A DNA stretch of 64,000 nt from Capsicum annuum (taxonomy: Eukaryota; Streptophyta; Magnoliopsida; Solanales; Solanaceae). Location of the stretch: the NCBI RefSeq assembly GCF_002878395.1, contig NC_061111.1, positions 21,391,908 to 21,455,907 on the forward strand, in the 5' to 3' direction. A program made the translations under genes and the position numbers. Each line of letters starts with the position of its first letter. Position 1 is the stretch's first letter. Of the stretch, positions 1 to 11,462 are shown piece by piece. The notes below the pieces were generated by a model. That model had not been told where the DNA came from. It did not search any database and worked only from the letters and a program-made list of their open reading frames with translations.

Positions 1-80
1 CTTCTCATGCACTATTTATTTTGTCTCTGCTCTGAATGTGCAAGATCCTCCTCATTTGTATCATCTGTATTTTCTTTCAG

Positions 81-3000
81 AAGGGTGGCTCTGCTCCTGC
101 ATCTAAATCACGCTTTCCTCAAGTGATCGCTAATACTCTTGGTTTTGGTCAAAAGCATGATGCAACTGTTGACATCCCATTGGATTCAATGAATGTAATG
201 AAGTTGATATGCTCTTGTTGCAGTTTTGTATATTGTGTGTTCTGAATCTGTTCTTCTGAATTGTGTTTTAGGGGCCTAATCAGAAGCAAAAAGAGTTAGC
301 AACCTGGGAAGCAGATCTGCAAAGGAGAGAAAGAGTTGGTTCTTTATTTTTTTTTCCTTTTAAAAGTTGTTTGCTATGTGCATTGCTACGAAGTGTATTT
401 TTTTCCGTTGATTTCTGATCATTTACTGCTGCAAGGATGCAAATTTTGAAAAGTTTAGTTCCTCGGTATTTTGGCTAAACAATTTACTACAAGCCTCCTC
501 AATTCTTGTAGTGTTTTCTTAGTTTATATTTTTCTGAATTCAGTTTGAGGCTTGTGAATGCTTCCCAAAATGCTCCTTTTTAGCTAAATGTTTTGTTATG
601 AGTTCCTTGATTTGTAGTTTATTCTAGTTCATATTTGCTTCAATTCAGTTTGAGGCTTATGCATGATTCTCATTTACTGCCGGTTTGCCGGTTTAACAGG
701 ATATTAAACGAAGAGAAGATGCTGTTGCTGGTGGTAAGAAATGACTTCAGCTAGTTTCAGATTGCTATTAAATCGGCTTATTTCTCTTTAGCATGCTGAT
801 GTCATTATTTCTATGATTCTTTTCCAGCTGGTGTGCCAACCGATGATAGGAATTGGCCTCCCTTTTTTCCAATTATTCATCATGATATAGCAAATGAAAT
901 ACCAGCTCATTCTCAGCGGCTGCAGTATTTGGCTTTTGCAAGCTGGTTAGGTAGCGTCTTTCACTTCTTTTTTATTTTCTCTAAATAAAGAACGCTTCTT
1001 TGAATATCAATAAAGTTTGTTTCTATGCAAGGAGTACCTTTTGTAAAGATGTTATCCCATCTTTTGTTTTTGCCAAATGGATGGCCTATTTTTGTGTACT
1101 CCAGGCTCCACATTGATGAAATTTTGCTTACTGATTTGAAAATAGTGTATGAGAGAAACTGATGGGATAAACATACTTCTATTTTTCACACTGCTGCTGT
1201 TTGTGATTAGGGTCAAAGGGCTTTAGACTTTCCGTTTCCACAAAATTAGTAGTTGCAAGTATTGGGTTTGTCATTTCGAACTTGAACAGTAGTTTAGCTT
1301 TGAAGTTTCAATTGTCCAATGATTTGATTGAAATTCAGCAAAATCATTTCTTTACTAAAAGTAACAAAACCACAGTTTTTATGGAACCTAAGAGCAAGCA
1401 ATTTGGCAACTTCATTCAAGTGACTCAACATTTTAGGTTGATACGTGAGTAACTTTCATAGAATGAAGCTAAACTAGTAGATTTTTCTTTTGTTACATGA
1501 CATGATTTGTAGTTGTTGCGTAAAAGAATAAACTGGGATAGATGACTATCTGGTTTATGGGCTATAATACTTCAGTCAACAGTTGTCTCATCTCTCGCAA
1601 ATTTCAATGGCTATATGATACTTCTTGTATTTCCTTGCTCTTTTTTTCAAGTGTTATATGAGTCTCCTCCTATATCGTAACCTCTTTGGCTTTGCTCCAA
1701 ATCTTTCTTCAGGTATTGTTTTTTGTCTGGTGTTCAATGTTCTTGCCGTGACCATCTATTGGATTAAGGGTGGTGGTGAGCTTTATTCTCTCTATACTGC
1801 GGTTCATGCGGCATTCCTTTTTATTGGTCTAAAGACCTAATGACTAAAATTAAATTCAAGTTCAGTCCATCTAACATCATCTAGTTATTGCCTTCTCTAG
1901 GTGTTAAAATCTTTTTCCTGGCTGTAATATATGCTTTAACGGGATGTCCTCTTTCATATGTCTTGTGGTACCGGCCTCTGTATAACGCGATGAGGTATCT
2001 AGTGTTGTTGCACTGGCATTTCATCCCCATTTTGCCTTTATAAAATTTCCCCTCAGTTGTTTCTTTTAGTTTTTGATTTCCCCATCATAGACTGAGATTT
2101 TATTCTGAGCTTATGTGGATGTGCAGGACTGACAGTGCATTGAAGTTTGGATGGTTTTTCTTGTTCTACTTGGTTTGTTCTGCTGACTGAAGTGACGAAG
2201 ATGCTGTCTATTTTATGCCAGGATTTGTTTGTGTGTAATTTTTTTTTTTTTCATATGTGCAGCTGCACATTGGGTTTTGCATACTTGCAGCTATTGCTCC
2301 TCCCATTGTATTTCATGGAAAATCCCTAACGTAAGTTCTGCTGTAATTTTTAGTGAATTAACCTCAGATTATATAGTTCAGTTTTCTATATAAGCTGGTA
2401 GTTCTGTCAGGATGTTTTAGCTTAGTAGAATTTGCTAGTTTATATGTATACACCTTTCCGGTGAAATAATAAGTATTATATTATCCTATAAAAGAGTGCT
2501 GGTAGCTAAAGTGTGTTAAATGCAGCGACTGTTATCAAGTATTTTCCATTTTCCCTTGGATTGTCATTTTCATTGCAATTTTATATCTTTCTTCACTAAT
2601 TATTTCTGCTTCCTTTTTATTTTTTTCCAGGGGTATCCTTGCCGCAATTGATGTCTTCTCTGACATTGTGTTGGCTGGGGTAAGAAGTTTAGTGTTTTGC
2701 TCTTATTTTAATGAGATGAAAAAAATAAGAAATTCTTTGGCACATTCCTTTGAAACAAAAAACTGAACCTTCCACTGTTGTAACTTGTATGTGTGTTTAC
2801 TTGGTTGCACATTTATTATGACTTATGGCCATGCCCTGCATTCTTGTTCTGTCTATTTCTTAAGGTCCGACCTTCTTATCCATTGGCATGGATTCTGTAT
2901 TCTAAACAGATTCTGTGTGGTGCAAAGCTGGCTTGCTACTTGAGGAGGTTGCAAACAGCAACCACTATAGTTTCAATTTTCAGACATAAAACCAGTATGG

Positions 3001-4871
3001 TTAACTCTAGAAGCTGGCACCTTAAATACTAGCATACATTGAAAGATTGTCTTGGTATCAACCAACTGAATGTTTGTTTTATTCTAAAATTTAATGGGAT
3101 TGTTTGGTTCGAAAACAAATAGTGTTGTGGTTAGTAATGCTGAGATTATTATGCTGACTGCTTGTTTGTTGTATAAAAACAGACATGCATTGCATTATCA
3201 AGAGTAGTGCGGAATAAGGTGTGCAAGTATAAGAATAGTACTAGTGTGTATAAATGATACTGGTATTAGTTGTGCATAGGTGAGATTTGCAACCAAACAT
3301 TGTATTAAAATATCATACCAGCATCATTCTACCTAATACACCCTACCAGACGGCTCCTAAATTCTTGATATTAGATATTTCCACTTCCAAGTATTATTGG
3401 TAAAAATGTAAAAGGGGAAAACCTCCAAATTTCTCATTATTAGCATATGGAATCAGATTTAACTTGTGCTCTGTCTTTGACTTGAACAATAACTTCATTT
3501 TGTTTTTCTCATTGCTTATTGAGTTGGTTTATTAACTGATTTAGCGGCTCAAAAGCTTTTTTGCACGGCCTTTTACTTGAACAACAACCTAATTTCATTT
3601 GATATTCTGATTGCATATTGCAGTTAGTTTGCTAACTGATTTACCACATCAAAAGTTTTATTAGATAATTGAAACTCCTAAAGGAATGTAGTATTAATGC
3701 TTGTATTAGCTTATCAGGCTGTTTGATCTTTTATCATCTTAATATATATTCATGTGCTGTCCTTTTCTTCTTCCTGCAGATCTTTTATTTGATTGGATTC
3801 GGCTTATTCTGCTTGGAGGTTTTGCTTAGCTTGTGGGTGCTGCAGGTGAGGTTTTTACTGTATTGATAAGATTCGTCATGTCAGCTCCGTTAATAAATTA
3901 ATTGTATGACAATCACCTTGGGCAATACTCCATCTAGTGTTCTGGTATTTGTTGTTCTCGTTTTCTCCTGTTCCTTTGTTTAGCTTTTTTAGTTTTTCTC
4001 GTCTTTGCTTTGCGGCTTGAGCTTCATGTGCATGTGGCCTAAAAGTGAAATCTATCAAGGGAAAGAGAGATATTGTACTTCAATTTATATGTAAGTTCTT
4101 GCCTGCTGAAGAGTAATCTTTTTCGGGGAGGAAAAGATAGGGTATCATCTGGTTTCTTTCATATATGAAGAAAAATGCATGTCCATTTCTTTGATGATTT
4201 GTTAGGTTTTCCTTTACCACGAAAAAGAAGGAAGATAATATGCTAGGTTTTCAACCAGATATAAATATCTAAGTAGTTTTTCTTTTTGAGGCATGTACAT
4301 TTTTTGAACAGTATAGGTATAACTGAAGAGTCAGTTTTGGAGGTCACTTGGGGATTTGGGGGGAGCTGATGTAACCTATAATTGAATTTAAGTTGCATGT
4401 GTTAGATGAATAAACTTTTCTATACCCGATAGTAGCAAGCTGTTCTAAAGTTAAAACGCTACACAACTTTAGGGGAAAAGAGCAATCTTAAAATTCAAAT
4501 GGTTACTATCTTGACAGTTGATTCCCAACGAAGTTAGCGGCTCTAGTACCAGCCCTTATATTAAGATCGGACAACTCCAGCCGAGAGAGAGATCTTTTTC
4601 CATGGGGCTAAAAAGCCAGAGTTACCTGGTTCTTGTGTTGGTGGGAGGCAGGTAACTAGTAGGATAGTCAAGGTGCTCCGCAAATTGGCCTGGAGTCATT
4701 CATTATTTAGAAAAGAAAAGGCAATTTGATTCCTTCTTCCTTTTTGTAGTATGGTATAAAGGTGGGGAAAAAGAACAAAAAATGTTGTATTCCTTCTTCC
4801 TTCATCTCGTGACATTTTGTTTTGTATTATCATTGCAGAAAGTGTACATGTATTTCCGAGGGCACAAGTGA
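81..4871 (+). CDS. SCAMP: Secretory carrier-associated membrane protein (SCAMP), 5' end outside window
   Basis: Exons 81-194, 272-334, 700-733, 828-950, 1713-1775, 1901-1994, 2127-2172, 2263-2330, 2631-2679, 3780-3845 and 4839-4871 (stop TGA). All have GT/AG borders, and the phases add up to one open frame of 250 visible residues. Family hallmarks are the block [18 protein letters not shown], the following [11 protein letters not shown], four hydrophobic segments, the loop [20 protein letters not shown] and the C-terminal YFRGHK. Family members are usually about 280-290 residues, so only the N-terminal NPF-repeat exon(s) are missing, upstream of base 1. Known role: four-span proteins of the trans-Golgi network and plasma membrane that cycle in endo- and exocytosis. 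No frame damage seen. The call is firm; which SCAMP paralogue it is cannot be told. Confidence 0.95.
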
Positions 4872-5377
4872 TGCACCTGTTTGGGACTCAAAGACCTCAG
4901 CGTTGTCCTAGCAACAATTCTTTTCCAGAGGGAGCTAAACATATGTCTTTATTTCTTCATTAATGTTTTGGCTGGGTGATGACTTTCGCGGTATAGTTGC
5001 ATGTTTTCTAGGTTCAATAGTTATTTTTACTTGATTCGAGCCATATGTTCCTTTTCATTGTCATTTCTGTATGTAACCGCAGTTTGCCCTTTGATTATTA
5101 GACTACCGTGTTATTGTACCTATATAATACCTTCATTTGGGACTCATTTTGAATCAAATATGTCCATTTGGTTCGGATAGTACGAGGATCGAGTCAATTT
5201 TATGATGTGTGATATGTGGTGATTTAGCAGTCTCTTGTTTTTTTTTTTCAGTTGTGGCGTGGATATGTATGGAATCTATATCATGACCACAATAAGAAGC
5301 TTGCCAAAATAGGCCGTTGCTGAGACCATCTAAATTTAGAATACTCAGTATACTGAGCCTAAATTACTATAACTAAT
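4872..5377 (+). other. SCAMP 3'UTR and short intergenic flank
   Basis: T-rich sequence follows the SCAMP stop and probably contains the polyadenylation region. I see no open frame or repeat of note. It ends where the retrotransposon-associated repeat begins at about 5378. Confidence 0.5.
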
Positions 5378-5463
5378 TCTTGGAAATAGCAACATTCTTT
5401 TTCCCTTTTACTTTCTATACATTTTTCAAGGCATTAACTCAATGCTAAGTGATTGTAATACAT

Positions 5464-5840
5464 AGGGTCGTTTGGTTGGGAACAAAATTATTTTGGGATT
5501 AGCTATTTTGGAATTAGTTATTCCATCATATACGCGGGATTACTTATCTCATCACTAAGACATAAATGGTGGGATAAATAATTTCTTGACTAACTAATAC
5601 CTCAAAATAAATTTGGGATAAAATAATCTTACATTTTATCCCAACATTATTATAACTTATACCTCTCATCAAATGAGCCTTAGTAGAGTGTATTAAAAAA
5701 ATTCATCCATTAGTTAATTAATATCTCAAAATTTATGGTATTAGTAATGCAATGGGTACTAAGGCATGCATTATCACGATTAAAGACACAATTATCCCTT
5801 CAAATCTTTTTCACGTCCTTTTCACCATATATATAGAGGG

Positions 5841-5892
<52 letters not shown>

Positions 5893-6040
5893 ATTATACA
5901 ATTCATGTTAAAATTTAGTACACCAAACCAAATACGACATAAGAAAAATACAAGTATAACTAATGCAAGTATAACTAATACAAGCATTGCTGATATACCA
6001 TGTTTTGCATTATTCTTGTGCACTCTATCAAACGACCCCT
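5464..6040. mobile_element. MITE-like insertion(s) with AGGGTCGTTTGGT termini
   Basis: The left end AGGGTCGTTTGGTTGG and the right end ATCAAACGACCCCT are inverted repeats. The interior is AT-rich and non-coding, with repeated motifs such as GGGATTAG and TTATCTCATCACTAA. The paired LTR copy holds a shorter version at 30508-30909 that lacks roughly 130 bp of the interior, so there may be two nested MITEs here. The element is shared by both copies, so it predates their split. Confidence 0.6.
5847..5879. repeat. (TA)n microsatellite
   Basis: Uninterrupted TA dinucleotides followed by a T run. The corresponding place in the 30.7-kb copy has only a short A/T run, so the array expanded or contracted after duplication. 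Confidence 0.95.
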
Positions 6041-7289
6041 AAGTGTATAATAGGAAAAAAAAAAAATTCATTTCTTGATTTATCAAAAATGACAAGTAAA
6101 AATAAAAATTTAATTACTCTTCCCGTTTAAAAATACTTGTCCACTATTGACTTGACACATATGTTAAGAAACAATAAATAATAGAGGTAATTTTACTATA
6201 TTACCTTTTAAATACAATAAATGTAATATCTCGAGGAAATTTATTGAATGATGAATAATATTTAATATCAAGTGTAAAATTATTAGAAAAGGCAAATTAT
6301 CATTGCTTTTTCAAATTGAATAAATATCGTTTGATATTTATTTTTAGTACAGTGAATGAAGAGAAAACTAGTGAGAAGTAAAAAACCAAAAGGAAGTAAT
6401 TTCATGATTAACTCTCCCGAATTAATTTTCTATATTCCCTTATCTTTATTCTTCCTTTGTATTAGTGAAATTTCTTGTATTTATCACATTTACCACACTC
6501 AAAAAAAATGTCAAAATTGTAGGTTAATTAAATGTATTTAATGTTTTTTAATCATACAAATATTAACAATTTAGGCTGAATTTTTCCTATAAAATTAATT
6601 AAATTTGTAGTGAGACTGAACTCGTACTAGTGGTAGAGTAATAGGGGTTACAAATCAGACGATACACAATTTGTTTTGAAAGAATGTGACATGCTTATGA
6701 AACTCTCTTATGTGACATCAAGTTATTAAAATTTATATACTACTTATTAATTTCTGAATTGACATATTTGATGTATAAAAGAAACTATTTTTTTTTCGAT
6801 CTTCGCTTTGTTAATGAAACGTATTCAGATAATATCATCAATTTCCTTCCCAAGATCGTTATTAGTTAATCAGTAATAACAATTAACTAATAAACTTTGT
6901 GTCTGTGAATTAAATCTTTGAAAAGAGTTAGAATGTAAATTCTCTTATAGTATTTTTTTGGGTTAACTTTCACTTCTAGTGTTGTGAATTTAGTTTTTTT
7001 TTTTTTAATTTAATAAATAGTGAAATAACAATTATGGATAGATAACACTTCTATCTCTCAACATACTTCACATGGTGCGAATTCAAATAGTTAGAACTTT
7101 AAATCAAGTCGAAGAGTATAGAATCATTCAATTCAAATACAGTGGAAATTAAAAATAACGATGATAAAAAATATAATTAAACTTTAAGTGATATAAGTAG
7201 AGTTAAAAAGGAACGGTTGCTAACAAATTCATCTATGGAATCCTATTTAAGTCATGTTAATAACAAGAAAAAATAAGTCCTAAAAGTTT

Positions 7290-7483
7290 TTTTTTTTTTT
7301 TTGGTTTCCTATTCGGTTTCCGGTACCCACATTGGAGTCCGACTAATCCGAATTTGCGCAGCGTAGGGCCCCATTCGGGGGGAAGCGCTCCCTACCAAGG
7401 ATTTTTCCATGCCTAGGACTCGAACCTGAGATCTTTGATTAAGGAAGGAGCAGCCTCATCCGCTTCACCACATCCTTCGGCGG
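7290..7483 (-). mobile_element. tRNA-derived SINE
   Basis: On the minus strand a tRNA-like head (starting near CCGCCGAAGGATGTGG) contains the Pol III B-box GGTTCGAGTCC (7426-7416). A unique body and a poly(A) tail follow (the T run at 7290-7302 on +). The target duplication TAAAAGTTT is intact on both sides (7281-7289 and 7484-7492). The homologous copy has the uninterrupted empty site at 32233-32241, which proves insertion after the two copies separated. Confidence 0.9.
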
Positions 7484-8529
7484 TAAAAGTTTGGTTTTTA
7501 TTGTTTAATAGGTGCTTAGACTGAGCCACTTTCTATTGTATAAACATACATTCCAAGATTATACCTTAACTAAAACAAAAATTATGAGATTAATTTAATT
7601 ACATGATACATTAGGCTAAATAATTCAAGCAAAACATACTCTTGTGTTGATTAAGGAAGCTTTCTTTGTAGCTACCTTAATCTCTAAATAACACACGAGA
7701 TAATTTTGTTCTGCATTTGGTTGCATTTGGTTAAGCTTTTGATTTTTGAATAACAATTTTGGGATAATTTATAGCATAAGAATAGTATTATTTATTGAGA
7801 AAGGCAGAGAGACACACAATCAAAGAGCGCGACAGGGTAGCAGCAGAAAATACTCAAGTAAACTTTTTCTTTCAATTTAAACCAAGAGGAGATAAGCAAA
7901 TTCAAGCAAAACAAAGTAAAATGACAGCAAATAACCAATCACACAAATAAATAAGACAAGAATAATAAGACACCAAATTTACGTGAAAAAATTTTCGGTG
8001 TGAAGAATAAAAAACCACGGGACCATAACCTCCACTATAATCATCAAGAGTTATAATATTGTTCTTCAAAATGGCCACCAAATGAGTGCCAAAAAACAAG
8101 CAACAACACAACAAGATAGCACCAAAACTAGAGAACAAAAAGGAGCAAAAATATAAAAAACGTAGCTGCTGTTTGGGGATGAAAAACAGGAGCTACAAGC
8201 CACCAAATTTACCTCCATCAGTTTTTAATCAAAGACTGAGATGAGAGGAACATGCTGTCCAAAAATCAGCTCAATCGGACAAGAAATGAAGCGAAAATCG
8301 CAATTTGAAGTTGACAGCTGTGGCTGAAATTTAAGTGCGAAAATTTGCTCTTGTTTTCTTTCTTTGGCTGCTGAAAACTCTCTTTTGTGATGGTGAAATA
8401 AGACATATATATGCCCCATAGTAATGGGCCTATGGAAAAAAGTGGACTGGTTCAAATTAGGCTTTATTTATCCACATAGAAAAGGAAAAAGACCCATATC
8501 CCAATAATTTTTCCCCTCCCGACTATGTG

Positions 8530-9779
8530 GAGGAGACCGCCATCCCGACGATTATGCAACAGTATTCAAACTTCCCTCTTGGAAAAGCTTTAGTCATCAT
8601 GTCGGAACCATTATCATCCGTGTGAATCTTCTCAAGTTCAAGCAACTTAGAATCCAACACATCTAAAATTCAATGGTATCTCACATCAATATGTTTAGAC
8701 CGATCATGAAATGTAGAATTCTTGCCAAGATGTATAGCACTTTGACTGTCGCAATAAAACACATACCTCTCTTGAGCACAACCAAGTTCCCCCAAGAATC
8801 TCTTCATCCAAAGCAATTCTTTACAATCTTCAACGATAATAATAAGCTCAACTTCTGTAGTAGATAGAGTAACACATTTTTGCAATCTAGATTGCCAAGA
8901 CACAGCTCCCCCTGCAAAAGTAACCAAATACCCTGAAGTAGACTTGCAAGTATCAACATCACCAGCCATATCTGAATCAGTATAACCATAAAGAATAGGC
9001 TTCCCTGTATCAAAACACAAACTCAGACTAGAAGTGCCACAAAGATATCTCATAATCCACTTCACAGCAGTCCAGTGTTCTCTTTCTAGATTAGAAAAAA
9101 AATGGCTAATAACACCAACAGCATGAGCAATATTCGATCTTGTGCAAACCTGCATACATCAAACTACCAACGGCAAAACATAAGAAACTTTCTTCATATC
9201 TTCCTTCTCATCATAACTGGAAGGACACTGCTTCGTGCTCAATTTGAAGTGCATAGCTAAAGGTGTACTGACAACCTTAGCCTTATCCATGTTGAACCTT
9301 CAAAGTACTTTCTGAATGTACTTCTCTTGTGATAACCACAACTTCTTGGCCTTTCTGTCAAGGATAATCTGCATGCCAAGAAGTTGCTTTGCTGGTCCTA
9401 AGTCTTTCATAGAAAAAGACTTACTCAACTCTTGCTTCACCTTTTGAATCATGCAAGTATTATGACCAACAACAAGCATGTCATCAACATAAAGCAACAC
9501 AATAATAAAGCACCATCAGAGAATTTTTGCACAAAAATACAATAGTCTTAAGTAGTCTACTTGAAGCCCTGCTGACTCATAAAGGAATCAAACTTCCTGT
9601 ACTACTGCCTGGGAGCTTATTTTAAACCATACAAGCTCTTCTTCAATTTGCAAACATAGTTCTCTTTTTCCTTGACTTCAAAACCTTCGGGCTGCTCCAT
9701 ATAAATTTCTTTATCTAAGTCACCATGGAGAAAAGCAGTTTTAACATCCATTTGCTCAACCTCTAAATCTAGACTTACA
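8530..9779 (-). pseudogene. Copia pol, 3' part: reverse transcriptase and RNase H
   Basis: On the minus strand from 9779 come [19 protein letters not shown] (RT palm), a region with [13 protein letters not shown] residues, then the catalytic YVDD in LLYVDDMLVVGH (9500-9300). The connection KDLGPAKQLLGM follows, then the RNase H part with YTDSDMAGD and SWQSRLQKCVTLSTTE (9155-8670). The end is HTDDNGSDMMTKA near 8600. Frames shift between these blocks, and the usual AEY after STTE reads VEL, so the protein cannot be functional. The block starts abruptly at 9779, where the inserted element's LTR begins. Confidence 0.93.
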
Positions 9780-10299
9780 GATAACAAACAAATGCAATAA
9801 AGTAAGATAAATAGCTTGACATACGAGATTACAAGAAATAGGAAGCAAATTGGGTATCAAACGATAAGACCCTCAATAATAACACCAAACTCTTACGGTG
9901 ACTGCTAAGGGAATCAACTCCGCCTTACAACCACCGTTGCTAAGCAAAGATCAATAATGACTTTTCCAAGTCTTACACTACTTGGCTTTTCCAAGCCCTA
10001 CGCTACACTCTCAAAAAGAGAAGAAAAAGTCTTTCAATGACTCTCAAATATCCATAATCAACTTAAAGAGCAAATGACCTAATAGAAGACTATTTATAGG
10101 CTAGCTTATTACATAGCAAAATAGCCAAAATACCCTTAATGAAAGGAGTGGTCATGAAGTATTTTTTCAACAAGTGTAATCCCCAAAATACCCTTAATGA
10201 ATGGTGCTTCTTTAATGCTCCAAAACCAAGTCTTGAGTCTTTATGAATTGGCCTCCAATAATGTCTTCAAAAACATAGATGGCCATTTGGCTTGTATCA
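9780..10299 (-). repeat. Truncated 3' LTR of the pol-less element
   Basis: Matches 27321-27849 over its whole length, for example GACATACGAGATTACAAG and ACTCTTACGGTGAC. The first 43 bases of the complete LTR (27278-27320, starting TGGTAGAATAATGACC) are absent, and the host Copia begins directly instead. On the minus strand it starts TGATACAAGCC next to the purine tract. Confidence 0.9.
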
Positions 10300-11462
10300 T
10301 CCTCCCCTTCTTGAAAAGGATTCGACCTCAAATCCATACCTTGCAAAACGAAAGAAAGGACAAATAAGCACAACTTCCTCATGGAGTGAGGGTTAGGGTT
10401 AGTATAACAAATAACATCATCATGCCAAGGTGGTACATATTTGAGATATAACCACGAATCTTTTTTCTTAGTCATGAAAAACTTAGTAAGAATGTTACAA
10501 AGGAAATGACTATGACAAGTATCAAGAGATAAAGAAACTACAAAGGTCTTAATGGTATCACTAAGTCCAAAAGTTAAGGCTACCCTTGTCTTAAGAACCA
10601 TAAAGCACAATTGTTTCATTACCTCTTCAAGTGGCCTAATCAAACGTGGTGCCATTATTGGTCTCAAAGTCCACCAATCCCACATAGCAGTATCATTAAA
10701 ACAAGTGGACCAACCAACAAGACCCCTACCTCTACTTAATGCAAACTCAAAACTAACATGGATGTCATCATAGGCAAAAGGTAGTATAAGAAAGAATTAA
10801 GTATAAAGACGTGCATGGGTGAAGACAAAACATTTAAGCACGTACACGCTCTTTACTTAAAATAAATAGACAACTTGACATCCGCAAGTTGGGATTCATG
10901 CAACTTAACAACAAGTGTGTCAAGCAAGGATACACATTTAGAAGAATTACCCCAAGGAGACAATGACACTTTTGCTCCCGGGTTTTCAAGAATGACACTT
11001 TGCTTGTCATGTAGACCAAGCAACAAGTTGGGTGCGCCAACATTATCATACCCACTTTTGGCACCAGGGTCAAATTGAAAGAGTGGCCATAGACATGGGT
11101 CTAGACAACACTCTTTTTCCCCATAGACTTCACCTAATCTAAAAGACATACTCTCTATATTAGCATACACATCATCAAAAGCAAATAGAGAGTAGAAAAA
11201 GGTAACACTCAAGTCAACTTCAACTAAGGTGTCCTCATGTATGTACTCACTACCAGTTTCAATATTATCACCATGATTACCCTCAACAATAAAGTCACAC
11301 ATAGTAGTAGAAGAAGTAATTTTCAAGCAATGGACACTTTCTCTTTTTATGGAAGAACCCTCAAGTAGACATATACCACCACCAAATCAAAGGAATTATT
11401 ACTTAAGTTTTCAAAAGAAGCAAGAAATTCATTCTCATAGTCATCAAACATGGGTGGGGTGT
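10300..11462 (-). pseudogene. 3' part of the long unrecognised frame of the pol-less element
   Basis: Minus-strand coding-like pieces 11326-10853 and 10685-10212 end with NPFQEGEDDTSQ and run into the LTR. That placement is familiar for the C-terminus of a plant LTR-element polyprotein. No catalytic motif, zinc knuckle or membrane segment is evident. The frame continues from 21460 on the other side of the Tekay insertion: removing the insertion and one GGTGT copy keeps the reading frame. I do not recognise the protein. Confidence 0.6.

Larger units (their letters stand above)
5378..8505 (-). repeat. Putative 3.1-kb 3' LTR of the outer Copia
   Basis: Bases 5378-7793 are repeated, with indels, at 30422-32536. 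Bases 7794-8505 continue up to a polypurine tract (GGGAGGGG core on the minus strand, 8520-8505) immediately after the end of pol. The LTR would start on the minus strand near TATTGGGATATGGG and end near 5378 in TTTCCAAGA, where the paired copy has TTTCCAACA. It contains a SINE (7290-7483), a terminal-inverted MITE (5464-6040) and a TA microsatellite, which inflate its length. Short open frames within it look random. Confidence 0.55.

Noticed and set aside
1625..1840. Open frame overlapping a SCAMP exon and both adjacent introns
   Set aside because: Only 1713-1775 is conserved SCAMP sequence with GT/AG borders. The extensions are intron read-through.
3876..4058. Minus-strand basic peptide with [13 protein letters not shown]
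   Set aside because: Lies wholly in a SCAMP intron, AT/GA-biased, with no family features.
7902..8455. Two minus-strand frames of about 77 residues
   Set aside because: They fall in the U3/R part of the Copia 3' LTR. Hydrophobic and compositionally random, not conserved domains.
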